This document shows, one piece after another, positions 34,094 to 45,735 of a stretch of 64,000 nt of DNA. Source of the DNA: Hypericum androsaemum (Eukaryota; Streptophyta; Magnoliopsida; Malpighiales; Hypericaceae). The notes under the pieces are model-generated. The model ran no database searches and was not told the DNA's origin. It saw only the letters and a list, made by a program, of their open reading frames with translations. A program made the translations under genes and the position numbers. The stretch's first letter is position 1. The number at the start of each line of letters is the position of its first letter. The stretch covers positions 17,854,228 to 17,918,227 of the forward strand of contig OZ023184.1 in NCBI GenBank assembly GCA_963995505.1, given 5' to 3'.

Positions 34094-37000
34094 GAGAATT
34101 ATCAGGAGATTAATCAGTAGATATCGGGTAGATCTCATGGCCTTGACGGAAACTAAAGTTGAGGCTCCCTCCATTCGACTGGCTAGGCAGTGTTGGAAGC
34201 AGGAGGCATTCTGTTGGGAGGCTGTCCCTTCAGATGGCCGGTCAGGTGGATTGCTCGTGATTTGGAGGGTTGGATTTTTCAGATGTGATTCAGTGGTCAA
34301 AGGAACCCGTTGGTTATTACTTGATGGTGTTCTGTCAGATATGGATTTACGTTGCTCTTTGTTAGTTGTGTACGCGCCTAACTCCCCCTCGGATCAACAA
34401 CAACTTTGGGAGGAGTTAGTGGCTCTTAAGCAGGCCTCAAGGAATGATCTGTGGTTAGTAATGGGGGATTTCAATGCAGTCTTGGAGCGGAGCGAGAGGA
34501 GAGGCACCTCTAACACCAGCCGGACCTCCTCTCATTTTTTCAGATCTTTTGTAGATGACATGAATGTGCTAGATCTGCCGCTTACTGGTCGCCGGTATAC
34601 TTGGAGGAGCTCAAGGGCGGCAAGTAGGATTGATCAGTTCTTAGTCTCCCCCGGCTGGCTTTCCCACTTTCCAAATTGCATTCAAAAGGGTCTTCAACGC
34701 CCTTGCTCAGATCATAACCCAGTGCTTCTTTCGATCGACGAAGTTAATTGGGGACTCAAGCCTTTCCGTTTCCTCTCTGCGTGGATCTCGCACCCAAATT
34801 TCCTTCAGAAAATCTCGGGTTGGTAGGAGGAGTTTAATAGCAGCACTTTTGGTCCTAATAAAGTAGTCTTCAAGCTGGCGCTTCTAAAGAAAAAACTAAA
34901 AGCGGAGAAGTTTGAGACATTCGGGGACTTGGCAGATCAAGGGAATGCTTAGAGAATGAATTGGATGGGCTGGATGCTTTGGATGATACTGATTTACTCT
35001 ATAATCCCCTCGTGAGTCGTCGGCAGGAGGTCTGTCAATCTTTATGGAGTAAACAGAGATTGTTAGATTCTATGTGGCGTCAACGATCTCGGCTTAAATG
35101 GGGCATTGATGGCGATAGGAACACCAAATATTTACACTCAATCACTAGGATGAGGAGTAGTGTCAATTTTATTGGGAGCATCGAGTCCAGCTCCAGCCAC
35201 TATTCATCTCCCACTGATATAAAGAGAGCAGCTGTTTCCTACTTCAAAGAATTATTCTCGGAACCCATTAAAGACAGGCCTCGTTTGGATGCTTCTCTCT
35301 TTAAGAAAATCGGTGCTAATCAGCGTGCTCTCTTAGAACGTACTCCAACTAGCGAGGAAATCAAGTCAGCTATTTGGGCCTTTGACTCGGAAAAGGCTCC
35401 TGGGCCTGACGGGTTTAATATGGCTTTCTTTAAAAAGTGTTGGGAGGTGGTGGGCCAGGATGTTATTTCATTCGTTAATCACTTCTTCGAGTCTGGTGTA
35501 CTGCCTCCACAGGTCAAATGTTCGTTCATTGCTCTTATTCCAAAGGGGCATTGTGCAAGGTGCTTTTCAGACTTCCGCCCTATCTCTCTTATTGGAAGCT
35601 TACAAAAGATTATCTCGACTGTGCTCTCAAACTGACTCAGATCGGTTCTTGGCTTGGTTATCGGTGAGGAATAGTCCGCATTCCTTAATGGTAGGCAGAT
35701 CTTAGATAGTGCTCTAATCTGTGGTGAGATGGTTAATTACTACAAGAGGTCGCGTCGGACAGGGTTCCTTATGAAGTTGGATTTCCGAAAGGCCTTCGAT
35801 AGTGTTTCTTGGAATTATTTAGATGATACCCTCGCGGCTATGGAGTTTGGACCGAGGATGTGTCGGTGGTTGGCTGGTTGTTATAGGGGAATTTCATCTT
35901 CTATCCTCATTAATGGTTCTCCCAGTGGTCTCTTCACATTCGAAAGGGGCTTATGCCAAGGTGATCCCCTTTCACCGTATCTTTTTCTTGTCGCAGCTGA
36001 AGGCCTACGTTTTATGGTACGTAGGGTGGAGAGCACTGGCATTATTCAGGGATGGTCTATTCCGGGCATGTCTAGCAATCTTTGCCTACTCCAATATGCA
36101 GATGACACGGTGATGTTTGCCAATACCTCTTACGACGAGCTGCAGAATCTTAAGAGAATTCTTATTTCCTTTTCGCTGGTTTCGGGTCTCTCTCTCAACT
36201 TCGATAAGTGTTCAGCTATTGGCATCAATATTGACCCATCCTGGTTGCAGCCTGTGTTAGAGGAGTGGGGTTGCAAGTCCTCTTCTTTACCATTCACTTA
36301 TTTGGGGATCCCGATTGGAGCTTCTATGAAAAGGATCTCGCACTGGGACCCTGTGATGGAAACTTTTAACAGGCGCTTGGCCTCTTGGAGGGGCGCCCTG
36401 CTCTCTTTGGGTGGAAGAGTTACCGTCATCTGATCTGTTCTCTCATGTATTCCCCTCTACTACATGTCCTTGTTCCGTATTCCTTCTGGTGTGTTGCAGC
36501 TTCTAGAAACCAGGATTAAAAAGTTTTTGTGGTCTGGAGATGTGCATAAAAAAAGCTTCTCTTTCGTCCCTTGGTCGCACATATGCTTACCCAAAAGTAA
36601 AGGAGGTCTTGGGCTAACCCGCTTAGACTTGCAAAATGAAGCTCTGATGTTAAAATGGATTTGGCGCTTCTTGCGGGAGCCAAGTGCGCTTTGGACTAAG
36701 GTCATTAGTGGGGTGCATGGGGGTTTGCATGGTATGGAAGTTGCCTGCAAATTTCCTCTTTCGCGCGTTCCCTGTAATACACGTATGAGTGGGACCTGGC
36801 TGAATATCTGGAGTCTTGCTAGTTCCGACGTCCATTCGGCTTCATCCTTTCGGAATAATGTGAAGCTCATTGTTGGTTGTGGCGATCTGGCGAGATTTTG
36901 GCTTGACCTATGGATCACTGCAGATCCGCTTTCCTCTCTTTTCCCGAGGCTGTTCTCCTTGACACAAAATAAATAGGCTCTCGTTCGAGATCTTTGGGAC

Positions 37001-38100
37001 TGGAATACTGATGGAGGCGGCTGGTCTTTAAGTTGGCAGAGACGGCTATTTGTGTGGGAGGAGGGGTGTGCTACCCAACTGTTATCTGTTGTCTCTAACT
37101 TCACTCAGTGTGATATAACCCCAGACAAATTCATTTGGTCCCCTCACATTGGATATGGCTTCTCGGTTCATGGACTTTACGAGATGTTATTCAATGGCTT
37201 CTCCGTCTCTGCCCCGAATGTTCTTAAAAATTGTTTTGCAAAGTTGGTCCCCTTTAAAATTAGCTGCTTCTTGTGGATGGCGCTAAAAGGGCAAATCAAA
37301 ACTCGTAACAATCTTTTGAGGATTGGTGTCATTCAACCCCAGGAATCGATGTGTGTTCTGTGCAACTTGGATTATGAGACCTCAGATCATTTGTTTATTC
37401 ATTGCGAGTTCTCCTTGAAAATTTGGAATTCCATTCTGAAATTGTTGGGAATTCAATGGTGTGCTGGAAAGTCTACACTCCACATTTTGGAGGAGTGGCT
37501 GGGGTTGGTCAATGGGGTGGTTTTGAGAAAGCTTTGGTACTCTATCTTTGTTGCATGTTATTGGTGTATTTGGAATGCAAGGAACAAATGCATTTTCGAA
37601 CATCGAAGCCCTTGTATTGACAGTGTTCTTCTTGCTATAATGAGATGTTTCTCGGAGTGGTCTTTTTGGTCCGGTTTAGCCGCGGGGTTTTAATTTCAGG
37701 ATATGGTAATGGCGCTTTCATCACTTCGGAATGGGGGGTGACTGGGGATGCTCGATTGGCAGTGCTGAGGCTCTTCTCGCCGGCTTCCTTCCTTGCTCGG
37801 GTACATCTCCACCTTAATGCTCCTCACTTCTCAATTTCTGGAGTTGCATTAGGTGCGGTCAATTTGGCTGTATAAGTAGTTGTCAGTTAAGGAGCCTTTT
37901 CGGCCTGCTTATGCTGTGTTTCAACATTGGCTGTTGTTACTGCATTGTTACTTCTTGTAATTTTGCTGTCTTCATTAGGAGGTCTTTTGGGTTCAGGTTT
38001 GGCCTTGGCTCATTAGGTGCTTTGAGTTCACCTTTTCGGGATGTAATTTATTTCTACATAGTCCCAAGGAGTTTAATAAATTTATCTTTCCAAAAAAAAA
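34094..38100 (+). mobile_element. L1-type LINE, 5'-truncated, with TSD and poly(A)
   Basis: Flanked by ATATGAGGAG (34084-34093 and 38100-38109). It ends TTTAATAAATTTATCTTTCC plus nine A. Copy B has the uninterrupted target TACATGAGGAGTAATTAATG near 49040. The body codes, with breaks, for endonuclease, reverse transcriptase and a C-terminal zinc-knuckle region. ORF1 and the first residues of the endonuclease are missing, consistent with incomplete target-primed reverse transcription. Confidence 0.95.
34095..37693 (+). pseudogene. LINE ORF2 remnant (endonuclease, RT, zf-RVT)
   Basis: The endonuclease (to about 34826) shows the LTETK, GDFNAV and SDHNP motifs. Reverse transcriptase follows with PGPDGFNMAFFKKCW (about 35400), DFRPISL, KLDFRKAFDSVSW, GLCQGDPLSPYLF and YADD (about 36102). 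The zf-RVT region has FLWMALKGQIKTRNNLL and CxxC...HLFIHC (about 37270-37400). Reading is broken by stops at 34824, 34949, 36431 (TGA where the family has Arg, probably CGA) and 36974, and a frameshift near 35635-35700. No longer able to encode the enzyme. Confidence 0.93.
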
Positions 38101-38499
38101 TATGAGGAGTAATTAATGTGACATTAATAATGTGATTCCAACGAGTACTTTCGTTCTTTAACCTCAATGCACCAAATCAAATTTGGATTCGGTAGATCCA
38201 GATTCAGATCCACTTATTTAAATGCAGATCTGGTTCAGATTTGTCATATTTTTTTATATTTTATGATTCAGATTCATAAAAATTGATGAATCTAGATGTT
38301 ATCATAAATGAAACCTTCTAGAGATATGTCCTAAAACAAATTCCAATATCTTCATGGTACAAAGTAATTTATAATCCAATATTTTTTTCATTTCCAAAAT
38401 TGTAATCATATGCCATATACGAGAACAAGTAGATGCAAACTATAAATAAATAATCATTATATAATTATTTGCAACTTCTTATAAATGCCAATTCTTTTA

Positions 38500-38595
38500 G
38501 GAAAAATTATGCTCAGTTCTCTGTAGTTTGGCGTCCCTCTCACCAGGGTCCTTGCATTTCAAAAAATTTTCCTGACGTTCCCGAAATTGGGTCGC
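38500..38595. repeat. Solitary Mutator-like terminal repeat
   Basis: GGAAAAATTATGCTCAGTTC followed by TGTAGTTTGGCGTCCCTCTC matches the inner half of the arms of the element at 53669-54808. It starts exactly where homology with duplication copy B stops. No opposite arm was found. Confidence 0.55.
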
Positions 38596-38608
38596 AGAGG
38601 TAACATCC

Positions 38609-38794
38609 TTAATTGGGTCGCAAATGTAGCATCCATAAGAATGTGTCCTTAATGTTAGGTGTGGTTTCTACTCCAATCCCTCTCCCTTTTGCATCGACGT
38701 CCTTCTTGTTGTTGTACAACCAGTGCATAGGAAGACCACCAGCTAACTTGACAATTCTTTTAGCCAATTTCCCCAGATCATATACAAAAATCAT
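38609..38794 (-). pseudogene. Possible NB-ARC fragment
   Basis: Minus-strand frame with DLGKLAKRIVKLAGGLP, resembling the GLPL segment of plant NB-ARC resistance proteins. It is only ~60 codons, without P-loop or other motifs, so the call is tentative. Confidence 0.3.
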
Positions 38795-38849
38795 TACTTG
38801 TAACCTCCGGTGAGACTTTAGTCTTACTTGTAACCTCCCTTATCAAAGT

Positions 38850-39151
38850 TGCACCAGCATGTTAATTGGAACTCCAACACTAACTGCATTGGGGCTTCCA
38901 AATTCACCATTGCCAACATTATCGATCGTGAACACCTCAGGAATTCTTTCCAAGGGCTGCGTTGCAAGTTCGCTCCGTCGATCCGCGACTCACTGTAGTC
39001 GCCCTTGTGACCCTCAATCTGGATTAGCCAGCTCTTCGGTTAACTTCTCCACCGCGTCCGTCAGTGACTTCAACATCTCGATAATTTCTCGACTTGGATC
39101 TTCAACCGAGTTATTCACCACAAAATCCAAGAATTTTAGGCTTTGATACCA
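38850..39151 (-). pseudogene. Copia primer-binding site and gag start (remnant)
   Basis: Directly inside the LTR at 39152, TGGTATCAAAG on the minus strand matches a primer-binding site for initiator Met tRNA. The following minus-strand frame (DPSREIIEMLKSLTDAVEKL...) is gag-like and ends in stops. The rest of the element is missing to the left. Confidence 0.55.
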
Positions 39152-39410
39152 TGTAATGTTCTTGATTAAGCAAGGAAAATTAATGAACCCTAATTTGGAA
39201 GAAAAGAGAGGAAGAAATTAAAAGGGAGGAAACAATCATTCCTTTAGAACTGATTATCAAAGATGTCAGAATGGTTCCTATCTATTTGCCATTTATATTG
39301 TGATCAATTACAGATCGATCACAATAATTTTGCAACTATTACAATTGAGTATAGGTATGTTACACAAGTCCGACCCGGATCCAAGACCTTGACATTTTCA
39401 CATTTCAACA
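39152..39410 (-). mobile_element. LTR of a truncated copia-type element
   Basis: 259 bp beginning TGTAATGTT and ending TTTCAACA (TG...CA), with the primer-binding site adjoining on the left. Orientation minus. The second LTR is not in the window. Confidence 0.6.
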
Positions 39411-40120
39411 AAGATGATGGTGTTATTTAACGTGGGAAACAACTTCATCTACTCCAGAAATATATCACCTTTAACGGCTGAGGAAATGGTGGCTGACTTG
39501 TAACTTGCGTAGTTGATTTCCCCAACTGATTGCGGGACACCATAACAATGCCAGCAAAAGATATGGATAGCAATTCCAAGAAGCATGAATACAAGAGAAT
39601 ATCAGAGAGTATGTGGTAGTTAATTGGTTAGAAACTTAGAATGGTGTTTTCTACCGACTAAACTGTCCCACCCAATGCAAAATTATAATTATTTGATATA
39701 GTAAATACTCGAACTTGTAGAACTTTTGGGGGAAAATGAAATTGTACAAAAAACGAGGACCGATTTCTTTCCGACTTGCCACATCAGCATTTTTTGGCAA
39801 AAATAAAAAAAAATGGGGTTTTTTTTCCGACTTGCCACATCAGCATTTTTGGGCAAAGATTTAATCCTAGGTGGCGTGACACATATGATTAAAAACGGTG
39901 CCGTTCCTACGTGGCGAGCGTAATAGATGCTGACTAGGCTCGGAGAGCTATCTGAACCTTTAATTGATGAGTCTGTGAAATCACAGAGACTTTTTTGATG
40001 AGTTTTAAACCACAAACCTATCTCTGATAATTGCGCGAACCATAATGTACTAATGTGGACTTTTTCAAAAAAAGAAAGATGGACATATTTGCTTAGTTCC
40101 CAGTAAACAATTTTCATGTT

Positions 40121-40190
40121 TGTAGTTTAATGGTGAAGAGTTGCTTACTGATCAAATATATTGTTTCCCGGTTCGATTCCCAATGGCACA
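40121..40190 (+). repeat. tRNA-like SINE head
   Basis: TAGTTTAATGGTG fits an A box and GGTTCGATTCC (40170-40180) a B box. The flanks do not pair as a full tRNA acceptor stem. Confidence 0.45.
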
Positions 40191-40254
40191 TTTTTTACAT
40201 TCTCTCCAATCGATTATAATAATCGTTTAAAAGTTATTGTCTGGCTAAGTTAAA

Positions 40255-40316
40255 AGCTTGAACCCGTATTCCTCCGCCTCTCTGCAACAAGAAGCTGCGT
40301 TAACCAATTCAGCACA
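40255..40316 (-). repeat. tRNA-like SINE head, opposite strand
   Basis: On the minus strand TGAATTGGTTAACGC (A box type) is followed by CGGGTTCAAGC (B box type) about 30 bp on. It faces the head at 40121. Confidence 0.45.
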
Positions 40317-42009
40317 ACATAAATTTTGTTTTTCTTTTCTGCTGGAATATATATGTTTCTCACTCATTGACCAAGAACAGCTCATCTGTACCTTTTCTTA
40401 TTCAAACTTAAAAAGAAATGCCCCCGATTAAATCGTTCTACTCGTTTACTGACGGGTATTTTGAATAAATTAATCAGGACAACTATCATTATTGATCCCT
40501 TTTTTTCTTCCTCGTTGTTTCAACGGTAGATCTCGTCCTTGCTTCTATGTCTCATTTTTTAGGGGTTTTACAATTGAATTTCTAAAAGAACATTAAGGAC
40601 ATGGGAGATGGACGGTGTTTGAAGTTCAATAACAATTTTGCAATTTTTAGGTAAGTTTGGTGGTATTTTTTGCACTATAAAAAATAAATTGTAAAAAAGT
40701 GACTGAAATATGGGTTCAGAGTTAATCAATTTATTTTATAAATATCAATGACTTATCAATACTAGATTGTCCTACCTAATTAATTTAATCAAACATCCCA
40801 GACCTATGGATAAAAAAACACTTTTTTCGTTCAAAATACACTTTTTCCAACCCATTTTCTGCTAAAACAGTAGATTGATAATATTTTTCTCGACATTCCA
40901 TTGTGGAATTGTTTTTTCCAACCACGGTAGAAATTTACCTCATACGTGATTGAGAAGGAAAGAACGTGTGACCTGACCTCCCTCGTGAATTTGAAAACGC
41001 ACAGCTAAAAAAAGAAAAGTTGAATTTTCAAATGTATGGGATTAAAATACAAATTTACTCATTTCGATGCCAATACAGTAAAACCTCTCTATCTATCTGC
41101 TACACTCCGACCAAACAAGATATTGTTGATACAAATTTGAATCAATCAAATAAAAGTGCCATTGAGGTGGATGACTATGATAGTCACGAAATACCTAAAA
41201 TTTCGGCTTGTAGTGTTAAAAATGATACACTCGATTGAAAATTTTTTTTTACAACAAGATAACGATCACAATGACCATTTTGACAATTCAAAAGATGAAT
41301 AAGGATGTAAAAATTATCAAACAAGAAAATCTAGCACAAATTACCATCTTAAAATAATTTTCAATTTGCAAAGTACGTAAAAATATATGAATTTATTCAA
41401 AAATATTACTTTATGCAAAAATTGGGACCGAAATTTTACACTAACAATTTCTGAAAAAGTATTAGTTATTACGATAGAGGAGTTATTAAATTTTAACACT
41501 TGTCCCGACTCGAGACCGAAATTTTTTATCAGTTTAAAGAGGTTATCACTTTACAAAAATTTTACTGTATTGTTATTATTATTAATTTCTCAAAAAAAAT
41601 ATTGTTATTATTTTCGCCTGGTTCCCAAATAATCCATCAAAAAAATCTCCAATATAATATAATATAATATCACACAAACTGCTATTAGAATATAGCAAAT
41701 ACAAGTCTATTAAATATATCCTAATTATCATCCAAAAAATATATCCTAATCTCACTTATATTCCAACCCTAATTTCTAATTCCCAAAAAATGACAAATAA
41801 TTTAAATCCAGAAACGAAAGGTGGTCTTTTGGTCTTGAGCTAACCAAGCTTGACAACTTGTCCTGATGTTAATGTTACAAATTTTGTATTCAGTTTAAAA
41901 TTTAGTTAGATTAATGAGATTCTTTAAACAACTTAGCCGAAATTCTCGACTTGGTCACTTCGAACTGGACTCTGATTACAGTTGAGTTCTTTTCGAAGGC
42001 ACCTGGACC

Positions 42010-44883
42010 ATCTTTGGTCACTACCTGACCGTGCGACGATGGAGGCCAGACTTCAATCCCAAAACAGCTGGCCTCTCATCGACACTCATTTAGGTTCGGC
42101 TTGCTGGCCTTCCGTTTTTCTTCTATGATGACCCCATCCTCACTGCATTGGCCGTGTTGATTGGCAATCCGGTAAAAATGGATGACACTACTTTGACAGC
42201 ACAACGAGGCCGATTTGCTTGAGTTTGTATGGAGCTTGACCTGAGTCAACCACTGTCCGACATTGATCTGCAAAGTCTCTAGCGTGGGTCCCAAATCCCA
42301 GTCAACGGAGAGAAACACACTTCCTAATTGGGAGTAACAATCCTGCTGAACAAGCCACGCCCTCCTCCCGCAAAAAAAAGGATCTGGGCAAAAGCAAAAG
42401 GAAGCAAATAGCTGCGAACTACGGGTCCTTGACCAGACCCTAACAGGCAACTCCAAACCCGAGATTTTCCTTCCCAGCTCAACTTCTCGCTGCACCCCTT
42501 CTCTCTCTCTCAATTTATCTTCTATGACTCACCCCTCTGGTTATGTTTCTTTTTAGACCCAGAAGAAGAAAGATAAAGGGAAGGGACACCCCAACCAGGC
42601 CCTTCCCAAATCTAACCAGGCTAAGGGAAATAGGGATGACAAAAAGATTCATACTTTGTGGATCAGACCTTTACCATACTATGTGGATCTTAGGGTCTAT
42701 GGGCCTAGGGTACGGTATGAATTTGAGTTTATCTATTTAGGTAGGGTCTGGGTCTGGATATGGTCCATATGAACCCGAACCCAGACCCTACCCATAAATT
42801 CATTAATTAGACCATATCCTAATTATACTATAGTTATACCTTACTTAGATCCATATTTATTATATTTCTAAAAAAACTAAAATACAGCCTAAAAATGAAA
42901 TTAACCAGCACAAAAAAATAGCAGCTGTAAAAGAAATATAACGGCTCTCATAAAAAAAACATAGCTACAGCACGTTGGTCGCCCATATAACGTTTATAAG
43001 TGAAAACTTTATGTTATGCAAGAGCATTGATACTTTTTTTTTCATTGACGGCATAACCATTTGAACCATACTTATTTAACTGGCAGAGCTTACTCTCAAA
43101 TATAGTTTGATATTATCATGTTATTATATAGACTTTGATTTTTTTCTTAATTTTTTATTTTGATTAAATTGAAATAATAAAAGTATGTTGTAAAGTAATT
43201 GGTCTATGGGTAAGGCATGGATATTTGTTAAGACCCTAGGGTTCGAGTTCGGGTCCTTATTAAAAATATACATAGGGTTGTAGGTAAGGTTTGGATCTTA
43301 CTTTTAAATCTAGGGTCTGAGTTTGAGTTCTATAGATCATTACCCTACCCTACCCTAGCCATTACCACTCCTAAAGAGAAATATATGGGTCCAAGATGAA
43401 GACTTATCCTCAGATGAAGCAGGCCCACCGTTATAGACCAAGAAACGGTCCAGGGCTGCGAGGAAGACTTGGCCGAAGCCCATAGATGGCTCCTCTAACT
43501 TTAAAGCGAAACCATGAGTTAATGTCCAAGGGACTGGATTGGTTGATAAAATATATCAAACCATAAACCCATCGGAGGCCAAATTTTGGGCCCCACTCCA
43601 ACCCAATCATTGGCCTCCCCACATTACAATAGTGGCCCGGGAGCCCCCATTGTTGGGCCATGATTCGAGCCCGATTCTGAAGGATATGACTGTTGATGCC
43701 GAGGCGGGTGAGAGGCTTGGTTCGGTCACTACAGCCTCATGTTTCGTCACTATTTGATCCTCCTTCCCCCTTCTACTCTTTATTTATCTATTGGTTATCC
43801 TTATGTTGAATATCTCTATCATCTTCTGAAACTGATGTCGTGCCGGTAGTTCCAGCTTTTCGCAAGCGACTGGAGTTTGATTCAGCAATATAGGCCTAGC
43901 ATCCTCGCTATCCTTGAGCCTTAGATTTCGGGGAGCACTGCTGATAGGGTTTGCCAGTATCTGGGTTTTTCAAATGTTATTCGCGTCGAGGCCTTGGGAC
44001 GTGCTTGGGGCATCTGGCTCCTCTGTTCTAAACCTACAGTGTAGCTCACCGTCCAGGTCTGGGATAATCAATTTATCAGGCGAGCGTCATCCATCTTCAA
44101 GACAAGTTCCAGCTTGCTGCGGTGTATGCGAGCCCTAGACCTACAGAGTGAGAGGGTATGCAAACTCGACTTGCAGCTCTCAGTGCCACCATCGATTGGC
44201 TCTGAATTCTTAGAGGTGACTTCAATGATATCTGATCTCTTGATGAGCGGCAAGGGAGCTCGGGCATCTGAACTGGGATTTTCTTCAGAAGACGCTCCTT
44301 TTCGCAGGACTCCATAGGATCTTTGTGGCAGGTGATGGAGTGTGTCTCGACCGCCACGATGCAGATCCTTTGGAATAGAGGGAAGAATGAGGTCTTTTAT
44401 TCGATCTGAGAGATCCGTCAGGGTGAGATAGCCTCGATGCATGTCCTTTTGGAATGGAAGGAAGACTGAGGTCTTTTATCCAGCCAGTGGGATCCGTCAG
44501 AGTGATCCCATCTCCCCCTAGCACTTTGTTCTCTGCATGGAGAGATTATCTCATGCCATTGAACAATTACTGAGGGTTGGTAGATGGGTCCCTGTCAGGC
44601 TGACACGACGCTCACCTCCCCTCTTTTAGCTCATGTTTGCTGATGGCTTGTTCCTCATCTGTGAGGCCTCTGAGTCGTCGGGACAACGAGTCAGCTTGCC
44701 TAAGTCTAAGCTCATGGTCTCCCAGAACATCTGTTCAGAGCTTGCTGATCTGCTCGGCGATGTGATGGGCATTCCTCTGGCTACCGACTTGGGCTAGTAC
44801 TTGAGTTCCCTGACTGATCTCAGACAAGACAGTCGTTAGTCGTACCACTATGTTCTGGAAAAGTTCTATGGTAAGATGGCTGA
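42010..44883 (+). pseudogene. Old degenerate LINE (ORF1, endonuclease and RT pieces)
   Basis: Pieces in LINE order on the plus strand. An ORF1/DUF4283-like block ILTALAVLIGNPVKMD...TAQRGRFA with a TGA where CGA is expected (42140-42260). An endonuclease piece IRVEALGR...RGDFNDI (about 43975-44230). RT pieces SGIRQSDPISPYLF and FADGLFL (44480-44660), then SGQRVSLPKSKLMVSQNICS and LEKFYGKMADWKAR (to about 44890). Many stops and internal deletions. A hAT element sits at 42631-43373. The relic ends at the left edge of duplication copy B. Confidence 0.75.
42631..43373. mobile_element. Non-autonomous hAT element inside the old LINE
   Basis: Left TAGGGATGACAA and right inverse TAGGAGTGGTAA (8 of 12 match). 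Flanks AAGGGAAA (42623-42630) and AAGAGAAA (43374-43381) are an 8-bp target duplication with one change. Subterminal CTACCC/GGGTAG repeats make it a relative of the element at 29634. Confidence 0.65.
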
Positions 44884-44889
44884 TTGAAA

Positions 44890-45735
44890 GGCGAGATGCA
44901 ACCGCGATTCAAGATCCATCCAGGGAGCGACACGTGGCGTTCTCCAAATCGCGGCAGATCAGGGTCATAATTCGATTCCAGGCGCACGCTGTATCAGAAA
45001 CAGTGGATTATGGACCCCGTGCGCAAACAAGTCAGAATTCTACTTTTCTCTAATTTTATTCCCATAATTAATTAGTATGTTATTATTATCAAATAGATCA
45101 ATCACTACTAGTCTATATCTACAAATATATATATAAACTATTATTACCTTTTGTTTTCGCTTTACAGTTTTGAAAACTTGAGAAATAATTCTACTTGCAC
45201 TCTCTTGTGCAAAACAATATTTTGAATAACTACATTTTCTATGATTTCCAAGTTCAAAATTTTTTACGACTAAAAAATTAAAAATAAAAATTTTAAATCA
45301 AAAATTTTAAATTGCAACTGGATTGATGGTATAACCGTCATTTAAACCACGGTAGTTTAATATCCCAAAAAAATGTAGAAATTCATTCAATTCATCAGTA
45401 ACTTTTTTGGTTTATTCCCTAGGAGCAAATGTGAACAACCTATGATACATGACTTTCTTTTTCTTTTTCTTTTTCTTTTTACAGATGAATACAAACATTG
45501 GACAACCTATGAGCACCAATATTCCATATCAGAGACCAACCTCGTCAACAATGCCACGAGACTGTTAAATTGTGATGGAAGATCTGGATCCGCTGTTTCA
45601 TCACCGAGGACCCGAGAGTTCCATGGCTTCGACGACGAGCGACGACTCGTCGAGGAAGTCCGAGTATCTTTGTGGAGGGAACTCAAATGGTCTCAACCTT
45701 GGAGTCTCAGCCTTCAATGTGGCCTCCCATTGCTG
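44890..45735 (+). pseudogene. Copy B of the unidentified plus-strand gene
   Basis: The exon-like block 44894-45029 and the block from 45484 (TTTTTACAG|ATGAATACAAACATTGG) match 28829-29002 and 31121-31390. Differences around TCCAAATCGCGGCAGATCAG break the reading frame of the first block, and the second meets TAA soon after CCACGAGACTG. So this copy looks dead although the adjoining kinase is intact. Confidence 0.4.

Larger units (their letters stand above)
28838..38499. repeat. Segmental duplication, copy A (interrupted)
   Basis: Homologous to 44884-49453 in the same orientation. Shared landmarks: the CAACCGCGATTCAAGATCC exon, the NIK kinase, the CT microsatellite and the flank ending GCCAATTCTTTTA. 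Removing the insertions at 29256-30936 and 34094-38100 leaves about 4 kb, close to copy B once copy A's deletions are counted. Confidence 0.9.
39411..41990. other. Gene-poor stretch with two tRNA-like heads
   Basis: No coding sequence recognised. The tRNA-like motifs at 40121 and 40255 are listed separately; a short (ATAAT)n run lies near 41654. Confidence 0.5.

Noticed and set aside
36460..37104. Minus-strand frame of 214 codons inside the LINE
   Set aside because: Antisense of the reverse transcriptase C-terminal region, which has clear family motifs on the plus strand.
38609..39146. A resistance gene spanning this interval
   Set aside because: Only a single GLPL-like motif is present, and the right half is copia gag and primer-binding-site sequence.
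42076..42513. Minus-strand frame of 145 codons as a gene
   Set aside because: The plus strand shows LINE ORF1 motifs with decay, which explains the composition better.
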